In this document: positions 1 through 8,461 of the stretch, one piece after another | How the letters are laid out: each line of letters starts with the position of its first letter | Numbering within the stretch: position 1 is the stretch's first letter | NCBI GenBank assembly: GCA_030549905.1 | Contig: JAUQQK010000006.1 | Location: forward strand, 1 to 64,000 | Source of the DNA: Aquificota bacterium | Lineage (GTDB): Bacteria > Aquificota > Aquificia > Aquificales > Aquificaceae | Direction: 5' to 3' | DNA length: 64,000 nucleotides | Translations under genes and position numbers: made by a program | Notes under the pieces: generated by a model | What the model saw: only the letters and a program-made list of their open reading frames with translations | Databases searched by the model: none | Told to the model about the DNA's origin: nothing

Positions 1-157
1 CCAACCTCACCACATAAAAAATAATAAGTAATGACAAGCATTTTGTCAAGGGGGTACCCCTCTCAAATGAAGGTACTTTGCCAAAAATCCGAGGTAATGC
101 AAAGTTGAGTGAGCTATTATTAAATTTAAATCTTTGTCTTTCAAGGCTTTGAAGTTT

Positions 158-223
158 GTAGCATCAAGTCATCAATGCATCAAATCATCAAGATGCCTGT
201 ATGTTTAAGCATCAAGATGCTAC
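158..223. repeat. Phased CATCAA repeats within an inverted repeat (putative operator)
   Basis: CATCAA occurs at 162-167, 170-175, 178-183, 186-191 and 210-215. The first four are spaced exactly 8 bases and the fifth lies three 8-base steps on. The block is bounded by GTAGCATC (158-165) and its complement GATGCTAC (216-223). It lies just before a ribbon-helix-helix gene; that fold commonly binds short tandem half-sites, so an autoregulatory operator is a reasonable inference. Short iterons or chance repetition are alternatives. Confidence 0.5.
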
Positions 224-233
224 AATAAAACCT

Positions 234-422
234 ATGAGCCAGAAGAGGAAGAAAGGGCAAAGATATAAAAGAACCACCATTAGCCTGCCATACAATCTGT
301 GGGAAGAGCTACGGATAGAGAGCATCAAAAAGGGCGTTCCTATGGGAGAGCTTATAGCTCAAAAACTCCAAAGGCTAAAAGTCCTCATAGAAAAGACCGC
401 AATGACAGACTCCCCCCCTTGA
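234..422 (+). CDS. Small ribbon-helix-helix (CopG/Arc-type) DNA-binding protein
   Basis: The 62-residue product has a very basic N-terminus followed by RTTISLPYNLWEEL, the beta-strand and first helix typical of ribbon-helix-helix repressors, then a second amphipathic helix. I prefer the ATG at 234 over the in-frame ATG at 201, because 201 lies inside the CATCAA repeat block that looks like its operator. No strong Shine-Dalgarno sequence is visible for either. Such proteins act as antitoxins, plasmid copy regulators or autorepressors; no toxin partner is adjacent. It lies 117 bases from the cas2 end in the opposite orientation, so a role with CRISPR-Cas is not shown. Confidence 0.6.
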   Translation: MSQKRKKGQRYKRTTISLPYNLWEELRIESIKKGVPMGELIAQKLQRLKVLIEKTAMTDSPP

Positions 423-473
423 CTTTTAGCCTGCCTTTCAGGAGCTTCTCACCTATTCAATTTCCAAGATGAC

Positions 474-509
474 GAGGGGGCATAAAGCCCCCTCAGATAA
501 AGCTATCTG
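474..509. terminator. Hairpin between the RHH gene and cas2
   Basis: GAGGGGGC (474-481) and GCCCCCTC (487-494) form a perfect 8-bp stem with loop ATAAA. A second small stem, CAGATA/TATCTG (494-509), follows directly. The site is tail-to-tail between the RHH gene (+) and cas2 (-), where a bidirectional terminator is expected. No good T-run follows on either strand, so the intrinsic terminator reading is tentative. Confidence 0.45.
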
Positions 510-539
510 TATTACATTATAGCACACCTGCCAGTGTGT

Positions 540-821
540 CTAAAAAATATTAGAAGCTGGGTCCTCCCCTTCTGTCAGAATTTCTCTTTTGTAATTTACC
601 ATATCGTCAAAGCTATAGATTATCAGGCTGTCTTTCCTTCTGTCAATTATAGAAAGCATTTCCGCCTTTAGTCTTTCAAGAGCGGAAGGTCTTATGCTTC
701 CTTCAAAGACGGATTTTTGTACATGTAGGAGGTACTTTCTTGCTATCTTTCTTGCCTTGTTTAATCTTTTTTGACCCTCTTTATCTTCTGTAGAAATGTC
801 ATAAACTAAGATAACCCACAT
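540..821 (-). CDS. cas2: CRISPR-associated endonuclease Cas2
   Basis: A 93-residue ferredoxin-fold protein that forms the Cas1-Cas2 integrase for spacer acquisition. It begins MWVILVYDIST, the Cas2 first strand with the conserved Asp (D8), and contains KSVFEGSI, the usual QxSVFEG region. Length is normal. It is the last gene of the minus-strand cas operon and its start overlaps the cas1 stop by one base. No CRISPR array follows it before the left window edge, so any partner array must lie outside. Confidence 0.93.
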   Translation of the reverse strand: MWVILVYDISTEDKEGQKRLNKARKIARKYLLHVQKSVFEGSIRPSALERLKAEMLSIIDRRKDSLIIYSFDDMVNYKREILTEGEDPASNIF

Positions 822-1768
822 TATAAGCTCCTGTAATTGAGTGGTCTATAAGGTTCTTCCTCTAAAAGGTGCTTTATAAGTTTGTAGAGTTCAAGTCTTA
901 TTAGCTGTCGGTGAGATACTTTCCTGTTTAGTTTCCTGTGCCTTATGGTGGATTCTAAAAGTTTGTTAAATTCAGCTACAAAAAGCCTGCGACCGTCTTG
1001 AGAAAGGTAAGCATACTCAAGCTCTTGAAGGAAATGTTTGTCTTCCAAAAGTCCTTCTTTTATCAGTTTTAAAATGAGTGCATCAGAAAGTATTGGTTTG
1101 AAGATTTCTGCCACATCAAGGCTGAGAGAAAAACGTTTTGTGGTGGGTTCATGCAGGTAGCTTATGGTTGGATTTAGTTGTGTATGGTATATTTCTCCTA
1201 ATACTTTAGAATAGACAAGAGAGTTTCCAAAAGATATAAGAGCGTTGAGTGGATTGTGAGGTGGTCTTTTTGTTCTTTTCTGAAAGTCCCAGCCTGTCTC
1301 TTCCTCAATCTTCCTATAAAAGTCTTTTCTTAGCTTTGCTTCTACTTGCATAACTTCTGTTATGTTTTTAGCCTTAGAAAGCTCTGAAAGGTAAGTTTCT
1401 TCTTCCATGTTAAACAGCGGACAAAGGTTTATTATGGCACCTTCTACAAAGCTTTTGGCAAGTTCAAGCCTTTTGTGTGGTTCTATGTAGTGCTGTACTT
1501 GTTTTACAAGCAAGTAGCCTGAAAGGTTAGTTTCTCTTGGGTAGAAACTTCCTATGTAGTATCCATAGTGGTTGAAAAAATGTACCACTACACCTTTTTG
1601 AGAAAGTAGTCCTAAAACTTTACTGTTTGTGGAAACTTCAGAAAGAAGGAAAAGCTCGTCGAGGTCTTCAATGGGTATTGACTTTTTGACTTCAGAATTT
1701 TCAAATACTACCGTGTTTTCTTCCCTCTTTAAAGTACCAGAATGAGTTATGTAATACACTCTACCCAT
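821..1768 (-). CDS. cas1: CRISPR-associated endonuclease Cas1 (type I-B)
   Basis: The integrase of spacer acquisition, about 315 residues from the ATG at 1768. An ATG at 1789 would add seven residues and overlap cas4 further. The beta-rich N-terminal domain starts GRVYYITHSGTL; the helical domain carries the metal-binding set: Glu in VEAKLRKDFY, His in SYLHEP and the acidic SLDVAEIFKP motif. Its start overlaps the cas4 end by 8 bases and cas2 follows directly, the standard cas4-cas1-cas2 adaptation module. Confidence 0.95.
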   Translation of the reverse strand: MGRVYYITHSGTLKREENTVVFENSEVKKSIPIEDLDELFLLSEVSTNSKVLGLLSQKGVVVHFFNHYGYYIGSFYPRETNLSGYLLVKQVQHYIEPHKRLELAKSFVEGAIINLCPLFNMEEETYLSELSKAKNITEVMQVEAKLRKDFYRKIEEETGWDFQKRTKRPPHNPLNALISFGNSLVYSKVLGEIYHTQLNPTISYLHEPTTKRFSLSLDVAEIFKPILSDALILKLIKEGLLEDKHFLQELEYAYLSQDGRRLFVAEFNKLLESTIRHRKLNRKVSHRQLIRLELYKLIKHLLEEEPYRPLNYRSL

Positions 1769-2276
1769 AGCAAAACTCAAAGTAAGCACATTCTTTACAG
1801 TAAGGTTTTTCTTCTACAGGTAGAGGCTTTGGAAGTTTAAGAACCTTATCTATTTCCGTCAGAGTCTTTTCTATGAAACTTATATCCTCTTCTGTGAGGT
1901 ATATCTTCTGTATTTTCTTTGCTTTTGGATAGTGTAATACACCATGAGAAACCTTCAAACCCTTGCTTCTTAGGTAATAAAGATAATACTTCACCTGTAG
2001 AAAATGAGCGGATTCTATAGCTGTTGAGTGCTTTATTTCATGTACCACAATGCCTTCCTCCGTAGTTATAAAATCAATCCTTACAGGTTCTTCGTAAAAA
2101 TCGTCTTCTCTTTGTCTTTTGAAGCTTTGCTCGTCAAGAAACTTTCCAAGAGCAACCCACTCAGAAGTATGTTCGTAGCTTATACCCTTTGAAAAAAGCC
2201 AAAGCTTTCTCTTGCAAACTACATAATAGGCAACCTGCGTTCCCTTGTAGCGAAGCTCCCTCTTATCAACAAGCAT
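1761..2276 (-). CDS. cas4: CRISPR-associated Cas4 exonuclease
   Basis: A PD-(D/E)XK nuclease with a 4Fe-4S cluster that trims and selects PAM-containing prespacers. It has the N-terminal cysteine in YYVVCKRKLWLF, nuclease motifs in the IDFITTEEGIVVHEIKH and QVKYYLYYL regions, and three C-terminal cysteines in CKECAYFEFC. I chose the ATG at 2276 (171 residues), because starting at 2351 would overlap the toxin gene by 59 bases and add a non-Cas4 leader. It sits 16 bases after the DUF3368 stop and runs into cas1. Confidence 0.9.
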   Translation of the reverse strand: MLVDKRELRYKGTQVAYYVVCKRKLWLFSKGISYEHTSEWVALGKFLDEQSFKRQREDDFYEEPVRIDFITTEEGIVVHEIKHSTAIESAHFLQVKYYLYYLRSKGLKVSHGVLHYPKAKKIQKIYLTEEDISFIEKTLTEIDKVLKLPKPLPVEEKPYCKECAYFEFCYG

Positions 2277-2292
2277 CAATATATATAAACCG

Positions 2293-2796
2293 CTAAGGTT
2301 TGGGTTTTCTGTCAGGAAGCTTACGCACCTGCTGGAGTATGGCTTCTTCAATATCTTGAGAAATCCAGAAGCCTATTTCTTTCAGCCTTTCAATTTCTGA
2401 TTGAATGTGGGTTATTAATCCTCTATTATGTGCTTCTATGAGAACACCCAAAGTGCCAAGGATATTTAGACCGTAGCCTTGAGCTATCTTTCTTCCCTTC
2501 TTGTCATCTATTAAAAGTATGTCTGCGGAAACTTCCATAGCGAGAGCTATAGCTTCTATTTCACCCTCATCTAACCCTCCCCTCCGAAGCTCTCTAATTA
2601 GCTCTCTATTCCTTACCTTCACAACCTTAATCCAGTCAGACTTGAATAATTCTCTCTCGCTGGCATATTGAATTACCGTAATCTCTTCATACACCTTTAA
2701 AGGAATATAAATACGTCCAAACAAGTCTTTAAGTATGGTCAATCTGCCTATTTTACCTAATGCTATCAAAGGTGAGGAATTTGATACAGCCATCAT
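2293..2796 (-). CDS. DUF3368 (PIN-like) putative toxin
   Basis: This 167-residue protein looks like the DUF3368 family, PIN-fold relatives of VapC ribonucleases. It begins VSNSSPLIALGKIG, matching the N-terminal acidic/Ser-rich strand of the family, and has GGLDEGEIEAIALA and ILLIDDKKGRKIA, which carry the acidic residues of the PIN active site. The start ATG overlaps the stop of the upstream UPF0175 gene (ATGA-type overlap), the usual toxin-antitoxin layout. The pair is inserted between cas3 and cas4. Activity is inferred from the family only. Confidence 0.78.
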   Translation of the reverse strand: MMAVSNSSPLIALGKIGRLTILKDLFGRIYIPLKVYEEITVIQYASERELFKSDWIKVVKVRNRELIRELRRGGLDEGEIEAIALAMEVSADILLIDDKKGRKIAQGYGLNILGTLGVLIEAHNRGLITHIQSEIERLKEIGFWISQDIEEAILQQVRKLPDRKPKP

Positions 2797-3053
2797 AAAA
2801 CCTGTTTTTTCTTTAACTCTTCCAATGTTTTTAAATCCTCAAATAGCTCCTCTTTGTCATAATTGAGGTATATGTTTCTGCTTTTCAGCTCCTTAAAAAA
2901 TTCTAATACGCTCAGACCTGTAAGCTGTCTTACCTTCCCTCCCGAAATCACACCCTGTCTGTATAACTCAAAGGCTATCTCTTTTACCACATACTCTCTT
3001 AGCTTTTCAGCATTTTCAAGTGCTGACTCTGGCACATCTATTTTAACAAGCAT
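2793..3053 (-). CDS. UPF0175 family putative antitoxin
   Basis: An 86-residue protein with the UPF0175 pattern: an N-terminal KIDVPES strand, then LREYVVKEIAFELYRQGVIS and GKVRQLTGLSVLEFF, a helix-turn-helix-like region for DNA binding. UPF0175 genes are commonly paired with DUF3368 toxins, and this one overlaps such a gene by 4 bases. A palindromic AT-rich site lies just upstream, so it may repress its own promoter. It lies 49 bases downstream of cas3 in the same orientation. Confidence 0.78.
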   Translation of the reverse strand: MLVKIDVPESALENAEKLREYVVKEIAFELYRQGVISGGKVRQLTGLSVLEFFKELKSRNIYLNYDKEELFEDLKTLEELKKKQVL

Positions 3054-3062
3054 ACCTTGTAA

Positions 3063-3077
3063 GTATAAAATATATAC
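3063..3077 (-). promoter_or_regulatory. AT-rich palindrome before the UPF0175/DUF3368 pair
   Basis: GTATAAAATATATAC is an inverted repeat (arms GTATA/TATAC) 10 bases upstream of the antitoxin start. On the minus strand it includes a -10-like TATACT. It is the only sizeable gap in the cas operon between cas3 and cas2, so the toxin-antitoxin pair probably has its own autoregulated promoter. This is inference from position and symmetry. Confidence 0.4.
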
Positions 3078-3102
3078 GACAAATGTTTTCCTTCAAGCCA
3101 CC

Positions 3103-5286
3103 TCACAATACATTATCCATCACAAGCTCTGGGTCCTTGGGAATTTCATAAAGTCCAAGCTCTTGGCTATAGTCAAGTGTGAGGTAAAAGAGGTCTAAAA
3201 TTCCAGCGGGAGTAAGCACCCGTTTATCAAAGGCATAGGCTGGAATTGAAAAGGTATAGTCCAGAAGTTCTGTTATAGCCATGAGTTTTTCAAATTTGTC
3301 TGAAGAGCTTTTTATTGTCCTTATGAGTTCTTCTGTTTCCTCTTTGTATTTTGCAGGAACGACTGTGATGGAATGTATATCTCTAAAGAGTTTTATAGCT
3401 TTGTCTCTTTTCTCTTGTCTAAATTCTCCTAAGGTATTCCACAGATCTTCTATGTATTTTTTTGCCTTTTCGTAGCTTTCCAGATATTTGGGGTCTTTCG
3501 TTTTCAAAACCTTTTCGTCGTATATACTCCTTAGGCTCTCTCTTTTTTCCTCTTCAGTCCATAAACCATCTCTTAGTTGTTCTCTTGAAAGTTCATGAAG
3601 AGCTTTCCTATAGACTGAAGGAATACCAGAACAGTCTCTTACAAAAACATAAGCGTTGGGTTCTTCTGTGGGTTTTTCTCCTCTCCTATTTACCCTTCCA
3701 AGTCTTTGGAAAAGGCTGTCAAGGGTAGAAAGCTCGGTAATAAGATAGTCTGCAGAAAGGTCTAAGGAAACTTCCGCCAGCTGAGTAGTTATGCATATAC
3801 CTTTTTCTTCTTGTCTGAAGAAGTCAAGAACCTGACCTTCCTTTTTTCTTCTCTCCTTTAGAATGTATCTTGAATGTAAGAGGAGAGGTTTATGTCCTTT
3901 TTCTTTTAAAATCTTGTAAAGCTCTACCGCTCTTTTTACTGTGTTGGTAATTACAAGCACCTTGCCTTTAGAAGAAAGTGAGTTTATAAGCTCTATGGCT
4001 TTTTCAGAAAGGAGACTGTCTTCTACAATTTTAAGATGGTGTCTTGGCTTTTTAAGGTCAAAAACCCTCTCTTCAAAGCCGATATTTTCTAAGTCTTTTC
4101 GCACAAACTCAGGAAGGGTAGCAGTCATAACCATCAGTCTTGAGCCAATTTCCTGAGCCTTTTGAAGAGCCTCCACTAAAAAGCCAAGTGTATGAGGTTC
4201 AAAAAGTTGAATCTCATCTACCACTACCTTTGAATAGGCAAACAGGCTGTAGTACTTCTCAAAACCTTTGAAGGCAAAGACAAAAGGAAAAATTTGGTCT
4301 GGAGTAGCAACAAGTAAAGGCTTTGAGAAATTTCTCGCAAATTCAAAGTCTCCTATTAGACCTTCTAAGTTGTTTCTGTCCTCTGTAAGCTCCTTTTCCA
4401 TAAGGTAGCTAAGAGCTGATGAATGCAAAAGTCCAACCTTCCCCTCAAAAAGCTCCTTTGCTCTTTCATATATGGCATTTGCAGAAGTTCTTACAGGTAT
4501 CGTATAAAAACCTTTACCTTCAAGAAAGATAAAGCCAGCTTCCGTTTTGCCATAGCCTGTGGGTGCCACAGCCAGAAGGTTTTTATCCGCCTTTTCAAGT
4601 ACCCACCTTTGAAGGTCATTCAAGCGAAAACCTTTTTTATCCTCTATAAGCTTATGCACACCTTTCAAAGGCTCAAGCTCCACAACAGGCAAGTCTTTGT
4701 TTGAGCTTGCATGGTCTATGCGAAGGAGTAATCCTTTTACAAGCAAATAGAACTTTTTCTTGTCTTCGTCCTTTCCTGAAAGCCTTTCCAGACTTTGATA
4801 TTCAGTCTCTGAAAGCAGTCTTTTGTGCCAGCCTTTTATCTCAATACCAAACTCTTTTTTCAAAACCTCTTCTATCTTCTGAGCTATATGATTTCCTGTT
4901 TCCGCATCATGATGATGCACTATAGCAAGGGCTACAAGTGTTTTCAGGCTATCCTCTATATCCTCTGGCAGAAAGGCAGGAGACAGAAGATTGTGTTTGA
5001 CCGCTGGAGTATTTAAAGGCTTTACCTCTCTGTTTTTGAGAACTTCCCTCTGAAAAGCCCAGTGGAGTTTGCCCCAGTCATGATATTCACAGGCAAGTTC
5101 TAAAGCCTGCCACAAGAGACTTCTATACTTTTCAGGACAAGCCTTCTCTATTTTGTCCCCGTATAGCTCTTTGAGGAGCTTTAAATTTTCCTTTAGCCTG
5201 TCTGTGTGCTCTCTTATGGTGGTGCGGTCAGATTTTGCCCATCTTTCATTCAGAAGTTCCTTCCACATCTTCTTTCTCTCCAGCAT
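3103..5286 (-). CDS. cas3: CRISPR-associated helicase/nuclease Cas3 (HD plus DExD/H)
   Basis: The effector that unwinds and degrades target DNA after Cascade binding. The N-terminal HD nuclease has H27, the H69-D70 pair in EYHDWGKLH, and IVHHHDAE. The helicase domain has Walker A APTGYGKT (241-248), Walker B VVVDEIQLF and motif III MTATLP, then a C-terminal RecA lobe with TQLAEVSLDLSADYL and RLGRVNRRG. HD and helicase parts are fused in one 727-residue chain. The 5' end overlaps cas8 by 41 bases; an alternative ATG at 5268 still overlaps. The second-box motif is DEIQ rather than DEAH. Confidence 0.94.
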   Translation of the reverse strand: MLERKKMWKELLNERWAKSDRTTIREHTDRLKENLKLLKELYGDKIEKACPEKYRSLLWQALELACEYHDWGKLHWAFQREVLKNREVKPLNTPAVKHNLLSPAFLPEDIEDSLKTLVALAIVHHHDAETGNHIAQKIEEVLKKEFGIEIKGWHKRLLSETEYQSLERLSGKDEDKKKFYLLVKGLLLRIDHASSNKDLPVVELEPLKGVHKLIEDKKGFRLNDLQRWVLEKADKNLLAVAPTGYGKTEAGFIFLEGKGFYTIPVRTSANAIYERAKELFEGKVGLLHSSALSYLMEKELTEDRNNLEGLIGDFEFARNFSKPLLVATPDQIFPFVFAFKGFEKYYSLFAYSKVVVDEIQLFEPHTLGFLVEALQKAQEIGSRLMVMTATLPEFVRKDLENIGFEERVFDLKKPRHHLKIVEDSLLSEKAIELINSLSSKGKVLVITNTVKRAVELYKILKEKGHKPLLLHSRYILKERRKKEGQVLDFFRQEEKGICITTQLAEVSLDLSADYLITELSTLDSLFQRLGRVNRRGEKPTEEPNAYVFVRDCSGIPSVYRKALHELSREQLRDGLWTEEEKRESLRSIYDEKVLKTKDPKYLESYEKAKKYIEDLWNTLGEFRQEKRDKAIKLFRDIHSITVVPAKYKEETEELIRTIKSSSDKFEKLMAITELLDYTFSIPAYAFDKRVLTPAGILDLFYLTLDYSQELGLYEIPKDPELVMDNVL

Positions 5287-6760
5287 TTAACCCTATCAGA
5301 AAGGCATAAGCTACCCTTTCCAGCCCACCTTTTAGAGCGGACAGAAAGACAGAAGGCACAGGCTTTTCCACCTCAAGGTAGGCTCTTATGATGTTTTGAG
5401 AAAAGTAGTTTTCGTCTTTTCGTCTTACTGCCTCCAGCAATCTGTAGGAAATGGTAGAAACCTTTTTCTTGACTCTGTCGTCGTCTTTAAGGCTTTCTTT
5501 GTAGGCTTGCAGTAGCTTTTTACCTTCCATATAAGCCCATCTTATATCCTTGTCTTGCTCTTGCATGGCAAGTTCCTCCTGAAATTTTATTAAGAAAAGA
5601 AGACCCCCCAAGCCCCTCTCCGTCCCCCACCTTAGTAGCCTTCCTGTAGGTGTTTTATCCTCTACTTTCTTTTTTAAACCCTCCCCATACAGAAATCCTG
5701 ACAGGATATAATGGACAAACTCGTACAAACTTTTTCCCTGATACACATAATCCAAAAAGAGGTCAAAAAGACCATCTAAAGACTTAGGATACTTCTCTAT
5801 TCTGCTTGCAAGCACTCTTGCCACATGAGGTGGTATGCTAAAGGTGTATATGTTGCTGGTAGCTTCACTTACAGGTTGGATTTCTACCACGTATATGTTT
5901 TCTAAAGTCCAATAAGCCTTATCAGGCTCTACCTCCTTTATTACAGAGAGAACACTTTCCTTTATTACATCAACGCTCAGCCATCCTTTGCTTTCCAACC
6001 TTCTGTTTATGCTCAAAAGCCCTTCAAGGCTTTCAGGTGTATATACAAAAAGATACTTGTCTAAAACCTTAGTAAAGCCAAAGCGAGCAAAGTATAAAAG
6101 AAGCTCACACTCTTTACACAGATACATACTGTTAATTCCGTTATAGAAGAAGTTATTGACTGTTTCAGGGCTGGCGGAAAGAGGAGTGAAATTTTCTGCG
6201 GAAAAGGTTTTGTAGCCCTTGTCTGTTTTGTAGGCTCTCCTACTTCTACAGAAAAAACATAAGGGACCTTGCTCGTCTTCCTCACCGTTCATAATTTTCC
6301 CAAAGGCTGAGTGGATAGCTTCCCTTATGAGTTTAGAAACTTCAGCCCAGTATTCTTCCCACCTTTCTAAAAGCTTTTCTAAACTTCCATACTTAGCCAC
6401 AAGCTTTTTGTTTTCTTCCTCCACTTTTTTAACATGTTTTCCGCTTGGATTTGTAAGAATGGAATTTTTGTAAAAATCTCCCAACTTTGACAGAACTACC
6501 TGATTGTATGGATTTTTTAACCCTTCTTCCTTCTTTTTGCCAGAAAGCTTAACTATAGACCTTTTTACCGTCTCTTCTCCCTCCTTCAAAAGCCTGTCCG
6601 CATAAAACAAAGGCAAGTTTTCCCATACCTCCTCAGAAAGTCTTAGCTTCCTTCCTTCCACAAACATACCAATTTCAAGACCATTACTTTCCAAAACCTT
6701 CAAAAGCCCTACCGCACCAGCACCTACAAGCCAGTTATCTACGTAAAACTCTACAGCCAT
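5246..6760 (-). CDS. cas8b1: Type I-B Cascade large subunit Cas8b1 (Cst1)
   Basis: A 504-residue large subunit that recognises the PAM and recruits Cas3. It matches the Cst1 type by the CxxC-CxxC signature: CFFCRSRR near residue 167 and CKECELLLYFARFG near residue 217. It also has the N-terminal DNWLVGAGAVGLLKVL start common in this group. It lies between cas5 and cas3 and overlaps both. Large subunits diverge quickly, so subtype rests on the zinc-type motifs and on the Cst2-like Cas7 neighbour. Confidence 0.85.
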   Translation of the reverse strand: MAVEFYVDNWLVGAGAVGLLKVLESNGLEIGMFVEGRKLRLSEEVWENLPLFYADRLLKEGEETVKRSIVKLSGKKKEEGLKNPYNQVVLSKLGDFYKNSILTNPSGKHVKKVEEENKKLVAKYGSLEKLLERWEEYWAEVSKLIREAIHSAFGKIMNGEEDEQGPLCFFCRSRRAYKTDKGYKTFSAENFTPLSASPETVNNFFYNGINSMYLCKECELLLYFARFGFTKVLDKYLFVYTPESLEGLLSINRRLESKGWLSVDVIKESVLSVIKEVEPDKAYWTLENIYVVEIQPVSEATSNIYTFSIPPHVARVLASRIEKYPKSLDGLFDLFLDYVYQGKSLYEFVHYILSGFLYGEGLKKKVEDKTPTGRLLRWGTERGLGGLLFLIKFQEELAMQEQDKDIRWAYMEGKKLLQAYKESLKDDDRVKKKVSTISYRLLEAVRRKDENYFSQNIIRAYLEVEKPVPSVFLSALKGGLERVAYAFLIGLNAGEKEDVEGTSE

Positions 6761-7401
6761 AGTAGGCTTCCCTCCTCGTCTATATAGACCCTGCCATCTA
6801 TGAAGCTGTTTTTCTGAAGGTAATAGACCTCAAGCCAATGATACTCTCTTGGTTTTATGCTTTTTAGAAAGGAAGGCACAAGAAAAGAAGTCTTACCTTT
6901 TGAAAAGCTAAGCCTTTCTGCACAGGGTTGAGGCACCAAGGCATTGTAATCTCTTACTTCATAGTCAGAAACCTTTTCTTCTTTTACCTCCACCAGTTTC
7001 ACATGATAGACCTTTACAGGGTATTCACCACCCGATAGAAAAAGCAAAGAGGAAGGTCTCTTTAAAGCCTTTTCAAAATCCTTCAAAAGCTCTTCTTCCC
7101 CCACCACATGCACCAGAACCTCAAGGTTATAAAGCACAGGTACCTCAAGAGGAAGAGTTTCAAGTATCCTATCTTTTTTGTTATACTTTCTGAACCTTAT
7201 ATAATCTCTAAAGATAGCTTCATATTTTCCTTGTACCGATAGGCTGAAGGTTTCACCTTGCCACTTTCTTCCTAAGGCTGTATATAAAAGCCCGATAATC
7301 GTGGAATAGGGTGGAAGCGGGTATGTTTCTATGCCCTTGAGAGAAAAGGGTGTTTTAAAAATGCCAGTAGGTGTAAAAAGTTTAAACTTAAGAGCCTTCA
7401 T
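6751..7401 (-). CDS. cas5: Type I-B Cascade subunit Cas5 (Cas5t-like)
   Basis: A RAMP-fold protein that caps the 5' handle of crRNA in Cascade. It opens KALKFKLFTPTGIFKTPFS and continues TYPLPPYSTIIGLLYTALG, the characteristic Cas5 N-terminal strand and the PPPSxxxGLL helix. The ATG at 7401 comes 2 bases after the cas7 stop; the ATG at 7416 would overlap cas7. The 3' end overlaps cas8 by 10 bases. About 216 residues, normal for Cas5. Confidence 0.88.
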   Translation of the reverse strand: MKALKFKLFTPTGIFKTPFSLKGIETYPLPPYSTIIGLLYTALGRKWQGETFSLSVQGKYEAIFRDYIRFRKYNKKDRILETLPLEVPVLYNLEVLVHVVGEEELLKDFEKALKRPSSLLFLSGGEYPVKVYHVKLVEVKEEKVSDYEVRDYNALVPQPCAERLSFSKGKTSFLVPSFLKSIKPREYHWLEVYYLQKNSFIDGRVYIDEEGSLLWL

Positions 7402-7402
7402 T

Positions 7403-8377
7403 TTAGCCCACTCCATAAGCCTGAGCCATCTTCTTCTTTAGCTCCTCAAAGACCTCAGCCACGCTTTTAGCCTTTAGCTTCTCCTTTATTTCCTCTTCAT
7501 TTGTAAAAAAGCCAGAAAGTAATCCGCAAAGAACTTCCTCACCCTCAGGCAACAATCTCATACAATCTATCAGGCTATCCACCTTCAAGTAAAGTTTTCC
7601 TTCCACTTCTTGAGCCTTTACACAATCCATAAAGAAGGGATTTTTCACAGAAAAGACTCCACCTATTACGAAGACAGGAGAAAGGTTTTCCCATCTGCCT
7701 CTTATCTGCCTGCTTAGAGTCTTTATCACCTCAAGAAGCTCCACAATCCTTTTTGCCTTCTCATGAGCCTCCAGAACTTCTTCTTTTTTGCCATCTTCTC
7801 TTTCCCACACACCAACCCTCTCTAAATCTACCGCAAGGGTGTATATGTAGTGAGAAGTGTGCTGTTCGGAATTTACTATTGCCTGTTCCCCTCTCTCTTC
7901 TATGTGCCTTATATACCTGTTATAAGCATCTATATTGTTCATAAAGTCCATGTCTGATTTGAAAGGTGATACAGAAAAGGCGTAAGAAAGCTTAACAGGT
8001 GTAGTTCTCTTTACCGCATCACCATAAGATAGATTTAGTTTCTTTTTATCCTTACTTAAAGCTGTAAAAAGCCCACCAAAGAGGTCAAACTCCTCATAGT
8101 CTCTTATTAAACTTTTGGCAAACTTATCCACATCAAGAACACCTTCAGATATAGCTCCTTCCAGATGCTCTTTTAGCTTTTCATCAAGTAAGTTCCACCC
8201 AAACCTTTCTTTCCCCTGCCTTCTTATTTCGTACTTTAGAGCCTTGTCAGATACGTAAGTAAGCTGGGTGTTGTCCGCAAGAGTGAGCTTTTTTAGGACG
8301 GATATGTTCCCTATATTCTCCCCATAGTTTAAAGAGCTTGCTCTTTGGGTGATAACTGTTAGGGTTAGTGTCTTCAT
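7403..8377 (-). CDS. cas7: Type I-B Cascade backbone subunit Cas7 (Cst2/DevR family)
   Basis: The repeated backbone subunit that coats the crRNA spacer. It starts LTLTVITQRASSLNYGENIGN, matching the DevR/Cst2 family, and includes KRTTPVKLSYAFSVSPFKSD and SEQHTSHYIYTLAVDLERVG, conserved blocks of that family. The ATG at 8377 has a good GGGAGG ribosome site 6-7 bases upstream; the ATG at 8392 precedes that site. It is the first gene of the minus-strand cas operon and is divergent from cas6. Confidence 0.92.
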   Translation of the reverse strand: MKTLTLTVITQRASSLNYGENIGNISVLKKLTLADNTQLTYVSDKALKYEIRRQGKERFGWNLLDEKLKEHLEGAISEGVLDVDKFAKSLIRDYEEFDLFGGLFTALSKDKKKLNLSYGDAVKRTTPVKLSYAFSVSPFKSDMDFMNNIDAYNRYIRHIEERGEQAIVNSEQHTSHYIYTLAVDLERVGVWEREDGKKEEVLEAHEKAKRIVELLEVIKTLSRQIRGRWENLSPVFVIGGVFSVKNPFFMDCVKAQEVEGKLYLKVDSLIDCMRLLPEGEEVLCGLLSGFFTNEEEIKEKLKAKSVAEVFEELKKKMAQAYGVG

Positions 8378-8427
8378 TTTATAACCTCCCACCTTTTAGT
8401 TTCACAGTTATTATATAACCAGCCCCT

Positions 8428-8455
8428 TTGCCTTTTTCTGACAGAACCTTATAAT
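8428..8455 (+). promoter_or_regulatory. Promoter of cas6 (leaderless arrangement)
   Basis: TTGCCT (8428-8433) and TATAAT (8450-8455) are separated by 16 bases. The -10 box ends 6 bases before the cas6 ATG at 8462, so transcription should start at or within a base or two of the start codon. It lies in the 84-base divergent region with cas7. Confidence 0.6.
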
Positions 8456-8461
8456 TTTTAC

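Noticed and set aside
51..60. GGGGTACCCC palindrome
   Set aside because: A short 10-bp symmetry with no adjacent promoter or repeat partner; not enough to call an operator or attachment site.
2863..3198. Plus-strand open frame opposite the UPF0175 gene and cas3 end
   Set aside because: Overlaps two well-supported minus-strand genes, and its Ser/Phe-rich sequence is a shadow.
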